From Rhodocyclaceae bacterium UBA2271 (GTDB lineage: Bacteria; Pseudomonadota; Gammaproteobacteria; Burkholderiales; Rhodocyclaceae), in NCBI GenBank assembly GCA_002347405.1, contig DDXB01000004.1, forward strand, positions 1 to 13,831: a stretch of DNA of 13,831 nt. Reading direction: 5' to 3'. Below the pieces are notes generated by a model, which was given only the letters and a program-made list of their open reading frames with translations, had not been told where the DNA came from and made no database searches. Below are positions 1 through 7,823 of the stretch, piece by piece. Positions within the stretch are counted from its first letter, which is position 1; each line of letters begins with the position of its first letter. Position numbers and translations under genes: made by a program.

Positions 1-148
1 ATTCGGCATCGCTCCAGTCACCATGAGCCACACCGGCCAATTCAGAGCCTTTGACGCGAGCGGAGAGAAACTCGACAAAGTCGAAGACTTCGGCTTGTTT
101 TTCCTGCGGCAGGTTTTGTAGCCGCTCGATCAGTTCAGCGTATCCCAT
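1..148 (-). CDS. DUF2281/VapB-type antitoxin-like protein, partial (N-terminus)
   Basis: Reading the minus strand from an ATG at 148-146 gives 49 codons open to the window edge: MGYAELIERLQNLPQEKQAE, then VFDFVEFLSARVKGSELAG, then VAHGDWSDAE. A short helical start followed by 'LP-E-x(2)-Q-x-EVxDFVEFL' is the hallmark of the DUF2281 family of small proteins, usually antitoxins (VapB-like) placed just before a PIN-domain toxin. A good ribosome binding site (GGAAGG, minus strand of 160-165) sits about 11 bases before the ATG and fixes the start. The C-terminus and any toxin lie outside the window to the left, so a toxin-antitoxin pair is inference. It is divergent from the EamA gene and unrelated in function to the rnf cluster. 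Confidence 0.72.
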   Translation of the reverse strand, partial: MGYAELIERLQNLPQEKQAEVFDFVEFLSARVKGSELAGVAHGDWSDAE

Positions 149-248
149 GGGTTGATTTTCCTTCCGGTGGACTTCAGATTTCGATGGGCCATTGTGCCAT
201 CAGCGACAAGTCAAATCAAAAAGTGTCAATGTCATTCGATCAATAATC

Positions 249-296
249 GGGTCAGACCACGATTACCCGAAAAGTCGGCGCTGGTGGGACGGCGGT
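249..296 (+). repeat. Dispersed repeat unit, copy 1 (REP/RAYT-like appearance)
   Basis: The unit starts with GGGTCAGAC and, after about 14 bases, continues with AAAAGTCGGCGCTGG and TGGGACGGCGG. The same order (GGGTCAGRC ... AAAAGTCGGCGCTGG ... GACGGCG) recurs at 358-414, so this is a diverged duplicate of a two-part unit, not a single shared word. The right half can form a weak imperfect hairpin (GTCG-x-CG against CG-x-CGAC in copy 2). Short, partly palindromic intergenic units of this kind resemble REP sequences mobilised by Y1-type transposases (RAYTs). No transposase gene is present in the window. Confidence 0.65.
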
Positions 297-357
297 CAGA
301 TGCGGGTGCGCCAGTATCCCGGCTCGCGGTGGCAGCGCACATGCTGTGAATCAAAGG

Positions 358-414
358 GGTCAGGCTCGAATTGAATTTGCATAGCCGTAAAAAGTCGGCG
401 CTGGCGAGACGGCG
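358..414 (+). repeat. Dispersed repeat unit, copy 2
   Basis: It reads GGGTCAGGCTCGAATTGAA, a spacer, then AAAAAGTCGGCGCTGGCG and AGACGGCGAC. Its 17-base stretch AAAAAGTCGGCGCTGGC is identical to positions 7506-7522 inside the oxidoreductase gene and nearly identical to 10838-10853 inside rnfG. The segment GGGGTCAGGCTCGAATT resembles sequences I associate with RAYT/REP-type elements in betaproteobacteria. That association is from memory and was not searched. Confidence 0.68.
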
Positions 415-631
415 ACAAGCTGTAGATAGAAGTAAAAAGCCGCCGCAATATTAGGGGGCAATACGGTTTCCGCCGTACCCCATGCGGGGCATTTCATACA
501 CGCTACGGGGCACTTCGTCCCAGCAGTCCCACGGGGATTTGCTTCGGTCACGCCGAATTTCATCATCGCTCCCGGTTTTAGTCGCGTGCCTCTGGAATAA
601 TGCCCAGGCTCCGCGACACAAAAACTCTCCG

Positions 632-1552
632 ATGACCCATACCCGCGCCGTATTCCTGATGATCCTTGTCACCCTGCTCTGGAGCATGGCCGGCGTGGTG
701 ACGCGGCATCTGGACGCCGCGCGGGGCTTCGAAGTGACCTTCTGGCGCAGCGCCTTCAATGCGCTGGCGCTGGCCGTGGCGCTGACCTGGATGCGCGGCC
801 CGGCGCTGTGGCGTGAACTGCTGCATTCACCGCGCGTCGTGTGGGTGTCCGGCATTTGCTGGTCGATCATGTTTACCGGATTCATGATGGCGTTGACGCT
901 GACGTCGGTGGCCAAGGTGCTGGTCATGATGGCGCTGGCGCCTTTGATAACGGCGCTGTTCTCCCGGTATTTTCTGAATCACCGCTTGCCGTATCGCACC
1001 TGGTTCGCGATTGCGGTGGGCGGTTTCGGCATCACTTGGATGTTCGCTCAGGAAGCCCGCGCCGGGATTCCCCTGCTGGGCGCCCTGGTCGCCCTGAGCG
1101 TACCGATTGCCGCCGCGGTCAACTTCACGACTCTGCAGTACGTCGGCCACGGCAATGGCGACCCCGATGACGCCGCTGGCGTGCCAGCGCAAGACATGTT
1201 GCCCGCCGTGCTGATCGGTGCACTCATTTCCGCCGCCGTTACCCTGCCTTTGGCCTGGCCGCTGCAGGCCTCGGCGCATGACATGGGGCTGCTCGGCTTT
1301 CTCGGCGTGGCGCAACTGGCGCTGCCCTGCCTGCTGCTGGTACGTCTGAGCCGCGTTTTGCCGGCCCCGGAAATTGCCTTGCTGGGTCTGCTCGAAGTGA
1401 TTTTCGGCATTGCCTGGGTCTGGATGTGGGCCGGCGAACGACCCACCGACAATACCCTGGTGGGCGGCACACTGGTTCTCGGCGCGCTGGTCTTCAACGA
1501 AGCGCTGGCGCTGCGCCAACGGCGCGCCATTGCGGCGGCCGCGACCGTTTGA
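632..1552 (+). CDS. EamA/DMT-family permease
   Basis: A 306-residue, very hydrophobic protein with about ten predicted membrane segments arranged as two repeats, the layout of the drug/metabolite transporter (EamA/RhaT) family. Typical features are the N-terminal 'LLWSMAGVVTRHL' (first helix), 'FEVTFWRSAFNALAL' (second helix with the conserved FWR) and 'TSVAKVLVMMALAPLITALF' (the 'apl.tal' helix pair), with the second repeat starting near residue 140. I chose ATG 632 because MTHTRAVFLM begins just before the first helix. The open frame extends 50 codons further upstream, but that part is polar and unlike the family. No strong ribosome site precedes it. Substrate cannot be told from sequence. 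It is separated from rnfB by 409 bases with its own promoter, so it is probably not part of the rnf operon. Confidence 0.88.
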   Translation: MTHTRAVFLMILVTLLWSMAGVVTRHLDAARGFEVTFWRSAFNALALAVALTWMRGPALWRELLHSPRVVWVSGICWSIMFTGFMMALTLTSVAKVLVMMALAPLITALFSRYFLNHRLPYRTWFAIAVGGFGITWMFAQEARAGIPLLGALVALSVPIAAAVNFTTLQYVGHGNGDPDDAAGVPAQDMLPAVLIGALISAAVTLPLAWPLQASAHDMGLLGFLGVAQLALPCLLLVRLSRVLPAPEIALLGLLEVIFGIAWVWMWAGERPTDNTLVGGTLVLGALVFNEALALRQRRAIAAAATV

Positions 1553-1617
1553 AGGCGATCTCTTTGCTTTTGTTACCTACTCGCAAACAGAATTCGAGTC
1601 GTCTTTGGCATAACAAC

Positions 1618-1633
1618 TGTTTTATATAAGACA
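1618..1633 (+). promoter_or_regulatory. TGT-N10-ACA motif (possible NifA-type site, weak)
   Basis: TGT, ten AT-rich bases and ACA match the consensus of the NifA upstream activator sequence. It is centred about 57 bases upstream of the start predicted from the promoter at 1647-1676. NifA acts with sigma54, and no good sigma54 -24/-12 element lies downstream of this site. Such a short pattern has an appreciable chance of arising at random in 400 bases, so this is only a candidate. Confidence 0.2.
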
Positions 1634-1646
1634 TTAAAAATACTGT

Positions 1647-1676
1647 TTGTAGGGTTGTTCGGGAAGTACTTATACT
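1647..1676 (+). promoter_or_regulatory. Sigma70-like promoter for the rnf cluster
   Basis: TTGTAG at 1647-1652 and TATACT at 1671-1676, separated by 18 bases, lie in the most AT-rich stretch of the window, about 290 bases upstream of rnfB. The predicted start is near 1683, right before an 8-bp inverted repeat. It is the only promoter-like element I see before rnfB, so it probably drives the operon through a long leader. Confidence 0.5.
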
Positions 1677-1682
1677 GCACCG

Positions 1683-1961
1683 CATCACGAACACGTACAG
1701 GGCGCAATCTTGTACGTGCATTCTGAAGGGGCAGCAAGCCGCCTCTTCTTCAAGTTGGCCGGGACACCCCCTGGCCACGCCGTGGTGGTCGTCGATGCAC
1801 ATGCCCGTAAGGCGTGTGTCTTGGTTGCCCGACGAAAGCTCGCTCAGCGTTCCTCAGTAATTCCGGCCCACTTGTCCAGCTCGGCCGGCGTGGTCCGCAG
1901 GCGGTGTTTGTGATTATGGTGCGCTGCGCAAGCGCACCCAGCATGGGGGTGACTATCTTTC
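1683..1961 (+). ncRNA. Long structured 5' leader of rnfB (candidate regulatory RNA)
   Basis: This stretch of about 280 bases has no convincing gene but several strong hairpins. CACGTACA (1692-1699) pairs perfectly with TGTACGTG (1711-1718). TGGCCGGG (1756-1763) pairs with the CCC and GGCCA of 1769-1777. CACATGCC (1798-1805) pairs with GGCGTGTG (1811-1818) around a 5-base loop. GTGCGCT (1919-1925) pairs perfectly with AGCGCAC (1931-1937), ending 7 bases before the ribosome site GGGGGTGA (1945-1952). A long-range match, CCACGCCG (1775-1782) with CGGCGTGG (1886-1893), would enclose the third hairpin. I do not recognise a known riboswitch class, and GC-rich sequence easily gives hairpins, so function is inference. 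Confidence 0.4.
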
Positions 1962-2840
1962 ATGGAAGCAATCTCTAGTCTGGCAGTGGCGAGCGGCTTC
2001 ATGGCCGTGCTCGGCATTCTCCTTGCCGGACTACTGGCGATTGCCAGCCGCAAGCTGTTTGTCTATGAAGATCCGCGCATCGAGCAGGTCGAGGACTTGC
2101 TGCCCAAATCGAATTGCGGAGCCTGCGGCATGCCGGGCTGCCGCGGCTTTGCCGAAAAGGTGGTGACCGGCGAGGTGGTGCCGGCACAATGCACGGTCAG
2201 CTCGCTGCAGCAGCGCAAGGACATAGCCGGCCTGCTCGGCGTGGCGGCCGGCAGCATCGAGAAAAAAGTGGCTCGTCTGGCTTGTGCCGGTGGCAAACAT
2301 GTCGCCTATATTCGCGCCCGCTATGCCGGTCTCAAGAGCTGCCGCGCGGCGGCCGTGGTGGGTGGTGGCGGCAAGGAATGTGCCTGGGGTTGTCTGGGCC
2401 TGGGCGATTGCGAGGTCGTTTGCAGTTTCGATGCGCTGCACCTGGACGAGCATGGCTTGCCCAGGGTGGATGCCGACAAGTGTTCGGCTTGCAACGATTG
2501 TGTCGAGGTTTGTCCCAAGGGCCTGTTTTCGCTGGAACCGGTCAGTCGTCGCCTGTGGGTGGCCTGCAAGAACCAGGCGGATGGCGATACGGCCGAGGCT
2601 TCCTGCGAGGTGGCCTGCACCGCCTGTGGCAAATGCGTGGTCGATGCACCGCCCGGCCTGATGCGCCTGGAGGGCGAACTGGCCGTGATCCGTTATGAAT
2701 TGAATGTTTGGGCCACCCAGGGGCCTATCGAACGTTGCCCCACGGGTGCCATTGTCTGGTTCGAAACGCCCAACAAGGCCATCAAGGGCTCGGTTGCAAA
2801 AAAAATCCTGCGGCAGGATGCCTTGCCGCAATTACATTGA
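1962..2840 (+). CDS. rnfB: RnfB, Fe-S subunit of the Rnf complex (long form)
   Basis: A 292-residue electron-input subunit that takes electrons from ferredoxin. One membrane helix (about 7-29) anchors it. The Fe-S domain follows with C52, C55, C60 (NCGACGMPGC) and C77 (PAQC). Then come ferredoxin motifs: C140-x3-C144-x5-C150-x3-C154, the classic C174-x2-C177-x2-C180-x3-C184-P, and a further Cys group (C202, C215, C219, C222, C225) with C259-P near the end. The short RnfB of E. coli is about 190 residues, so this belongs to the longer class with extra clusters, as in clostridia. The start at 1962 has a ribosome site (GGGGGTGA) 9 bases upstream, and the helix begins at once. It is the first gene of the cluster, 29 bases before the oxidoreductase gene, suggesting co-transcription. 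Confidence 0.95.
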   Translation: MEAISSLAVASGFMAVLGILLAGLLAIASRKLFVYEDPRIEQVEDLLPKSNCGACGMPGCRGFAEKVVTGEVVPAQCTVSSLQQRKDIAGLLGVAAGSIEKKVARLACAGGKHVAYIRARYAGLKSCRAAAVVGGGGKECAWGCLGLGDCEVVCSFDALHLDEHGLPRVDADKCSACNDCVEVCPKGLFSLEPVSRRLWVACKNQADGDTAEASCEVACTACGKCVVDAPPGLMRLEGELAVIRYELNVWATQGPIERCPTGAIVWFETPNKAIKGSVAKKILRQDALPQLH

Positions 2841-2869
2841 GTTGCACTGAATTCTCTAGGAGTTCCGTC

Positions 2870-5800
2870 ATGTTGAAAAAACTGTTCCAGTCTTCCCAGT
2901 CCGCTACCGGTCCCGGAAGCAGCGCTGCTCCAAAGTACCCCGGCGTGCGCGATGCGGTCGACGGTAATAGTGCCGTCATCCACGTCGAACGCGAATCTTC
3001 TGATGCGGCTGGCGCCTATCCGATCACGCCATCGACGCAGATGGGCGAATACTGGGCCGAGGCGGTGGCGGAAGGACATCTCAACATTTCGGGCAAGCCG
3101 CTGATCTTCATCGAGCCCGAGTCGGAACATGCCGCGGCAGGCGTCACCGCCGGCATGTCGATGACCGGCCTGCGGGCGACCAATTTTTCTTCGGCACAGG
3201 GCGTCGCCTTCATGCACGAGTCGCTGTATGCGGCGGTCGGCAAGCGCTTGCCGTATGTGCTCAACATGGGTTGCCGGGCCATCACCAAGGCTTCGCTCAA
3301 CGTGCACTGTGCGCATGACGATTACCACTGCGTCGATGACACCGGCTTCATCCAGGTAATGGCGAAAAACGCCACCGAGGCGGCCGACCTCAATCTGATC
3401 GGCCGCAAGATTGCCGAACTTGCCTTGACGCCCGCCGTGGTCGGCCAGGACGGCTTCCTCACCACCCATCTGGTCGAATCGGTGCTGTTGCCGGAACGGG
3501 AACTGGTCGAGGAGTTTCTCGGCAAGCCCGACGACATCATCGATACGCCGACCCCGGCGCAGCAGATGTTGCATGGCCCGAAGCGCCGCCGCGTGCCGGC
3601 GATCTGGGATGTCGACACGCCGCTGGTGTCAGGCGCGCTGCAGAACCAGGATGCCTACATGCAGGCCGTGGCCGGCCAGCGGCCCTACTTTTTCGACCAC
3701 ATCGAATCCCTCGCCGACACCTGCATGGCCGAATACGCCGGGCTCACAGGTCGCCGCTACCAGCGTTTGTCGACCTACAAGATGGAAGACGCCGAGTACG
3801 CGATTGTCGGCATGGGCAGCATGATCGTGCAGGCCGAGGCGGTTGCCGACTACCTGCGCGAGACGAGGAAACTCAAGGTCGGCGTGGTGAATGTGACGAT
3901 GTTCCGTCCTTTCCCCGGCGACCTGCTCGGCCAGGTGTTGAGCGGCAAGAAGGGCGTGACGGTGCTGGAGCGCACCGATCAGCCCCTCGCCGAAGACCTG
4001 CCGCTGATGCGCGAAGTGCGCGCCACCATCACCAAGTGTCTGGAGAATGGTCTCGCCCCAGATGCCAAGCGACCCTACCCCGGCTATGCGGCGTTCGCCG
4101 CAGGCGAGATGCCGCGCCTGTATTCGGGTTGTTACGGACTCGGTTCGCGCGACCTGCAGCCGGAAGGCTTGATCGGCGCGATCGAGAACATGCTGCCCGA
4201 GGGCACGCAGCGCCGCTTCTTCTATCTGTCAGTAGACTTCGTACGTGATCCGCTGAACCCGAAGGACGAACTGCACCAGCAGGATCTGGCGGAAAAGTAT
4301 CCGCGCATTCGCGAGATGGCCGTGCGCGGTTCGGAGAACCCGAACCTGTTGCCGAAGGGCGCCGTCACCGTGCGCATGCATTCCGTGGGTGGGTGGGGCG
4401 CCATGACCACCGGCAAGAACCTGGCGATGACGCTGTTCGAACTGCTTGGCTGGAACATCAAGGCCAACCCGAAGTACGGTTCCGAAAAGAAGGGGCAGCC
4501 GACTACCTACTTCCTGTCGGCGGCACCGGACCCGATCCGCATCAATTGCGAATACGTTTATGTGGATGTCGTGCTGTCGCCCGATCCGGCAGTGTTCGGC
4601 CACAGCAATCCCTTGTCCGGACTCAAGAAGGGTGGCTTCTTCATTATCCAGTCGAATCTCGGCGAGGAAACCTGGGCAAGCTTCCCGGTCTGGGCGCAGA
4701 AATTCATCGTCGATAACGACATTCGCGTCTACTACATCGATGCCTTCCAGATTGCGCGTGACGAGGCCGGTGCGGCGGAGTTGCAACTGCGCATGCAGGG
4801 CATTGCCTTCCAGGGCGCCTTCTTTGCCGCCAGCCCGGTGATGCAGAGCGCGAACCTGACCGAGGAGACGCTATTTTCGGCCATCGAGACACAGTTGCAG
4901 TCAAAGTTCGGCGGCAAGGGTGCGCGCGTGGTGCAAGACAATCTGCGCGTGGTGCGGCGCGGTTTCACGGAACTTACGGAAATCACCGACAAGCAAGTTG
5001 GCGTTACGCGCAAAAATTTCGTCAAGAAGGATGCCGGCCTGCCGATCATGCTGCGCCAGATGCCGGAGGGGGATGGCCGGGTGTCCGACATCCACCGCTT
5101 CTGGGAGCAGACCGGCAACTTCTATCTGACCGGCAAGGGTAACGACAACCTGGTCGATCCGTTCATCGGCGCCTCGCTGATTCCCGCGGCGACCGGCGTG
5201 TTCCGCGACATGACGGGTATCCGCTTCGAGCATCCGGTCTGGATCGCCGAAAATTGCACGGCCTGCGGCAATTGCTATGTCGCTTGCCCGGACTCGGCGA
5301 TGCCGGGTCTGGTGAACACGGTGAACGAGGTCTTCAATGCAGCGATCAACGGCATCGAAACGGCGGGGACGCCGACGCGCTTCCTGCGGCGGGCGGCACG
5401 TACCGTCGAAAAGAAACTGCGCGGACTGATCGCCGGAGATGGTGTGGCGGTGCGTCCGTTGATCGATCAGGCGATTGCCGCCACCGTGGCCGAGGGGCCG
5501 GAAGACGAGCAGGACAAAATGGCTGCCGAGTTCAAGCTGTTCACCGCGCAAATGGGTGACTATGCTTTCGGTACGACCAAACCCTATTGGACAGTGAAAG
5601 AAAAGAAAGCCAAGGGCAGTGGCGGCCTGTTTTCGATCGGTATCAATCCCTATACCTGCAAGGGCTGCACGCTGTGCGTCACGGTCTGCGAGGACGATGC
5701 GCTGAAGATGGTGACGCAGACCGAGGAGTCGGTCGAACGCCTGCGCCAGGACTGGAATTTCTGGCTGACCCTGCCGACCACCTCGGCGGAGTACAGCCGC

Positions 5801-7804
5801 ATCGATAGCCTCGACGAAAAGATCGGCGCGCTGGAAACCCTGCTGCTCGACAAGCAAAATTACGGCTCGATGAACTGCGGTGATTCCGCCTGCTTTGGCT
5901 GCGGCGAAAAGACGGCGATTCACTTGTTTACCTCCACGGTAACGGCGCTAATGCAGCCGCGCGTCAAGGCCTTCGTTGAAAAGCTCGACGGCCTGATTGC
6001 CCGCCTCGAACAGCATATGCGCGTGAAACTTGCCGCGGCGGTCGACCTTTCGGACACTAGCGCGGTGATGCGCGCGGTTGACGCCACTGGCCAGCACGAT
6101 CTGACGCTGTCGAGCCTGGCCGCCAAACTGGGTGAGAACAAGCCGACGCAATTGCTCGACCCGGTCTGGGTGAAGAACACCGCCCAGTTACTCGAAAAAC
6201 TCAAGGATCTGAAGTGGCGTTACATCGAGGGGCCGAGCAAGCGCGGCCGTGCCGAGATGGGCGTCATCAACGCCACGGGATGCACCTCCGTGTTCGGTTC
6301 GACCTACCCCTTCATGCCCTATCCCTTCCCTTGGACTTCACACCTGTTCCAGGACACGCCCTCGGTGGCGATGGGCGTCTTCGAGGGTCACATGGCGAAG
6401 ATGGCCGAGGGGTTCAAGGCCGTGCGCAAGGCCGAGATGGAACTGGCCGGAGAGTACATCCCGGCACGTGATGACGACTTCTTCAAGCGCTTTACCTGGC
6501 AGAAATTCTCCGCCGACGAGTGGGAACTGTCACCGCCGGTGGTGGGTATCGGCGGTGATGGTGCGATGTACGACATTGGTTTCCAGAACCTGTCGCGCCT
6601 CTTGATGTCGGGCATGCCGGTCAAGATTCTGGTGGTCGATACGCAGGTCTATTCAAACACCGGTGGCCAGGCCTGCACCTCGGGCTTCATCAGCCAGGTG
6701 TCCGACATGGCGCCCTTCGGCGACGCCCAGCATGGCAAGCAGGAGATCCGCAAGGAGATCTCGCTGATCGGCATGGCCCATCGCTCGTCCTATGTCATGT
6801 CGGGCACCATCGCGCATGTCAATCACCTGCTGGAAAGCTATATTGACGGCCTCAACAGCCGCCGGCCGGCGTTGTTCAACATCTATGCGGTCTGCCCGCC
6901 CGAGCATGGCGTCGGCGACGACAAGAGCGTCGACCAGAGCAAGCTGGCGGTCGAGAGCCGCGCCTATCCGCTGTTCCGCTTTGATCCCGATGCCGGCACG
7001 ACTTTCGCCGAATGCGTCAGCCTCGAGGGCAATCCAGCACTCGACAACGACTGGCCGACATACGCTTTGAAGTACGCCGATGACAATGGCGCTGAAAAGA
7101 CCATGACGCTGCCGATGACCTTCGCCGACTTCGCCGCCACCGAGGCGCGTTTCCGCAAGCAGTTCAAAAAGGCGCCGCCGGAGACCTGGAACGCCAACAT
7201 GGTCATGCTGGCCGATTTTCTGGAACTGGATGCCGACGCGCGCGAGGGCAAGTTCCCCTACATCTGGGGCGTCGATACCAAGAACCGCCTGACGCGGCTT
7301 TTGGTGACCGAAGACATGGTGCGCGCATCTGCCGAGCGTCTGCATTACTGGCGTCAGTTGCGCGGCATCGCCGGTCTGGATGTGCAGCCGTCGGATGCCG
7401 CTGAAATCGCGGAGCGCGTGCGTACCGATCTGCTGGCGAAGATCAGTGCCAGCCTCAACCTGGTGGGTGGTGCCAGCTACAGCGAAGTCGCGCCGGGGCT
7501 GGGTGAAAAAGTCGGCGCTGGCCGGGGTAACAACGGCGCGGCGGAAGCAGCCGATTACGAGCCGGTCTGGGTCGAAACACCGGAATGCACGGCCTGCGAC
7601 GAGTGCACCACGCTCGCCCCCAAGGTATTCGCTTACAACGACCAGAAGCTGGCCATCGTGGTCAATCCCAAGGGCGGCAAGTTTGCCGATATCGTCAAGT
7701 CGGCGGAAAAATGTACGGCGGGCTGCCTCCATCCCGGCACGCCCTGGAACATGAGCGAGCCGGGCATCGAGAAACTGATGGCGCGTGCTGCTAAGTACAA
7801 TTAA
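2870..7804 (+). CDS. Giant 2-oxoacid (pyruvate):ferredoxin oxidoreductase with C-terminal ferredoxin-like domain
   Basis: A 1644-residue fusion in the NifJ/PFOR family, which is normally about 1170-1200 residues. In order: pyrimidine-binding domain with YPITPST (from Y50) and CRAI; a transketolase-C-like domain (about 330-440); the gamma/POR domain (about 500-690, with GGWGAMTTGKN and GSEKKGQPTT); two ferredoxin motifs, C796-x2-C799-x2-C802-x3-C806-P and C930-x2-C933-x2-C936-x3-C940, unusually far apart; then the TPP domain with GGDGAMYDIG (from 1228) and YSNTGG (1261). C1008, C1011, C1138 and C1342 fit the proximal cluster ligands. A C-terminal domain adds C1573-x2-C1576-x2-C1579 and C1615/C1619. 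AGGAG at 2858-2862 fixes ATG 2870; the frame stays open 54 codons upstream, overlapping rnfB. It should oxidise a 2-oxoacid with CoA to reduce ferredoxin. Pyruvate is likely but unproven. Confidence 0.9.
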   Translation: MLKKLFQSSQSATGPGSSAAPKYPGVRDAVDGNSAVIHVERESSDAAGAYPITPSTQMGEYWAEAVAEGHLNISGKPLIFIEPESEHAAAGVTAGMSMTGLRATNFSSAQGVAFMHESLYAAVGKRLPYVLNMGCRAITKASLNVHCAHDDYHCVDDTGFIQVMAKNATEAADLNLIGRKIAELALTPAVVGQDGFLTTHLVESVLLPERELVEEFLGKPDDIIDTPTPAQQMLHGPKRRRVPAIWDVDTPLVSGALQNQDAYMQAVAGQRPYFFDHIESLADTCMAEYAGLTGRRYQRLSTYKMEDAEYAIVGMGSMIVQAEAVADYLRETRKLKVGVVNVTMFRPFPGDLLGQVLSGKKGVTVLERTDQPLAEDLPLMREVRATITKCLENGLAPDAKRPYPGYAAFAAGEMPRLYSGCYGLGSRDLQPEGLIGAIENMLPEGTQRRFFYLSVDFVRDPLNPKDELHQQDLAEKYPRIREMAVRGSENPNLLPKGAVTVRMHSVGGWGAMTTGKNLAMTLFELLGWNIKANPKYGSEKKGQPTTYFLSAAPDPIRINCEYVYVDVVLSPDPAVFGHSNPLSGLKKGGFFIIQSNLGEETWASFPVWAQKFIVDNDIRVYYIDAFQIARDEAGAAELQLRMQGIAFQGAFFAASPVMQSANLTEETLFSAIETQLQSKFGGKGARVVQDNLRVVRRGFTELTEITDKQVGVTRKNFVKKDAGLPIMLRQMPEGDGRVSDIHRFWEQTGNFYLTGKGNDNLVDPFIGASLIPAATGVFRDMTGIRFEHPVWIAENCTACGNCYVACPDSAMPGLVNTVNEVFNAAINGIETAGTPTRFLRRAARTVEKKLRGLIAGDGVAVRPLIDQAIAATVAEGPEDEQDKMAAEFKLFTAQMGDYAFGTTKPYWTVKEKKAKGSGGLFSIGINPYTCKGCTLCVTVCEDDALKMVTQTEESVERLRQDWNFWLTLPTTSAEYSRIDSLDEKIGALETLLLDKQNYGSMNCGDSACFGCGEKTAIHLFTSTVTALMQPRVKAFVEKLDGLIARLEQHMRVKLAAAVDLSDTSAVMRAVDATGQHDLTLSSLAAKLGENKPTQLLDPVWVKNTAQLLEKLKDLKWRYIEGPSKRGRAEMGVINATGCTSVFGSTYPFMPYPFPWTSHLFQDTPSVAMGVFEGHMAKMAEGFKAVRKAEMELAGEYIPARDDDFFKRFTWQKFSADEWELSPPVVGIGGDGAMYDIGFQNLSRLLMSGMPVKILVVDTQVYSNTGGQACTSGFISQVSDMAPFGDAQHGKQEIRKEISLIGMAHRSSYVMSGTIAHVNHLLESYIDGLNSRRPALFNIYAVCPPEHGVGDDKSVDQSKLAVESRAYPLFRFDPDAGTTFAECVSLEGNPALDNDWPTYALKYADDNGAEKTMTLPMTFADFAATEARFRKQFKKAPPETWNANMVMLADFLELDADAREGKFPYIWGVDTKNRLTRLLVTEDMVRASAERLHYWRQLRGIAGLDVQPSDAAEIAERVRTDLLAKISASLNLVGGASYSEVAPGLGEKVGAGRGNNGAAEAADYEPVWVETPECTACDECTTLAPKVFAYNDQKLAIVVNPKGGKFADIVKSAEKCTAGCLHPGTPWNMSEPGIEKLMARAAKYN
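7506..7527 (+). repeat. Dispersed repeat core inside the oxidoreductase gene, copy 3
   Basis: AAAAAGTCGGCGCTGGC at 7506-7522 is identical over 17 bases to the non-coding copy at 389-405; similarity fades after GGGG. It is translated as KVGAG (residues 1547-1551), in the Gly/Asn/Ala-rich linker just before the C-terminal ferredoxin-like domain. Only the left half of the element is kept. Confidence 0.55.
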
Positions 7805-7823
7805 TGTGCCCGCCCCCCTTCGC

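Larger units (their letters stand above)
149..631. other. Gene-poor intergenic region with repeat remnants and hairpins
   Basis: No open frame here has a convincing start or family. It holds two diverged copies of a repeat unit (annotated separately) and two adjacent hairpins: TACGG-N6-CCGTA at 462-477, then CCCC-ATGC-GGGG at 478-489. On the minus strand a short frame from about 603 to 451 reads (in part) SPWDCWDEVPRSVYEMPRMG and stops after GGNRIAP. It has no start codon of its own that I trust, and I do not recognise it; it could be a decayed gene end or chance. No clear promoter for the downstream permease was found. Confidence 0.5.

Noticed and set aside
451..603. Minus-strand frame ending GYGGNRIAP
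   Set aside because: It looks somewhat protein-like, but I cannot place it in a family and see no start or ribosome site. It is kept only as a note in the intergenic entry.
482..631. 50-residue N-terminal extension of the EamA permease
   Set aside because: The extension is polar and Ser/Arg-rich, and it overlaps hairpin DNA. The first membrane helix starts right after ATG 632.
827..1519. Long minus-strand frames opposite the permease, rnfB, oxidoreductase and rnfD genes (for example 827-1519, 2031-2831, 4901-5923, 6653-7732, 9412-10524)
   Set aside because: They are rich in Arg, Gln, His and Gly, as expected from the complement of GC-rich coding DNA, show no domain, and lie opposite well-recognised genes.
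1606..1621. Sigma54-like promoter (TGGCAT ... CTGTT) near the TGT-N10-ACA motif
   Set aside because: The -12 element has GT instead of GC, and the NifA-type motif would lie downstream of it instead of 80-150 bases upstream.
1710..1913. Small plus-strand frame of 67 residues in the rnfB leader
   Set aside because: No ribosome site and no family-like pattern; the region is better described by hairpins.
2708..2869. Upstream extension of the oxidoreductase frame by 54 residues
   Set aside because: It lies wholly in the rnfB frame's DNA or the short gap after it, the residues are unlike the family, and AGGAG at 2858-2862 points to ATG 2870.
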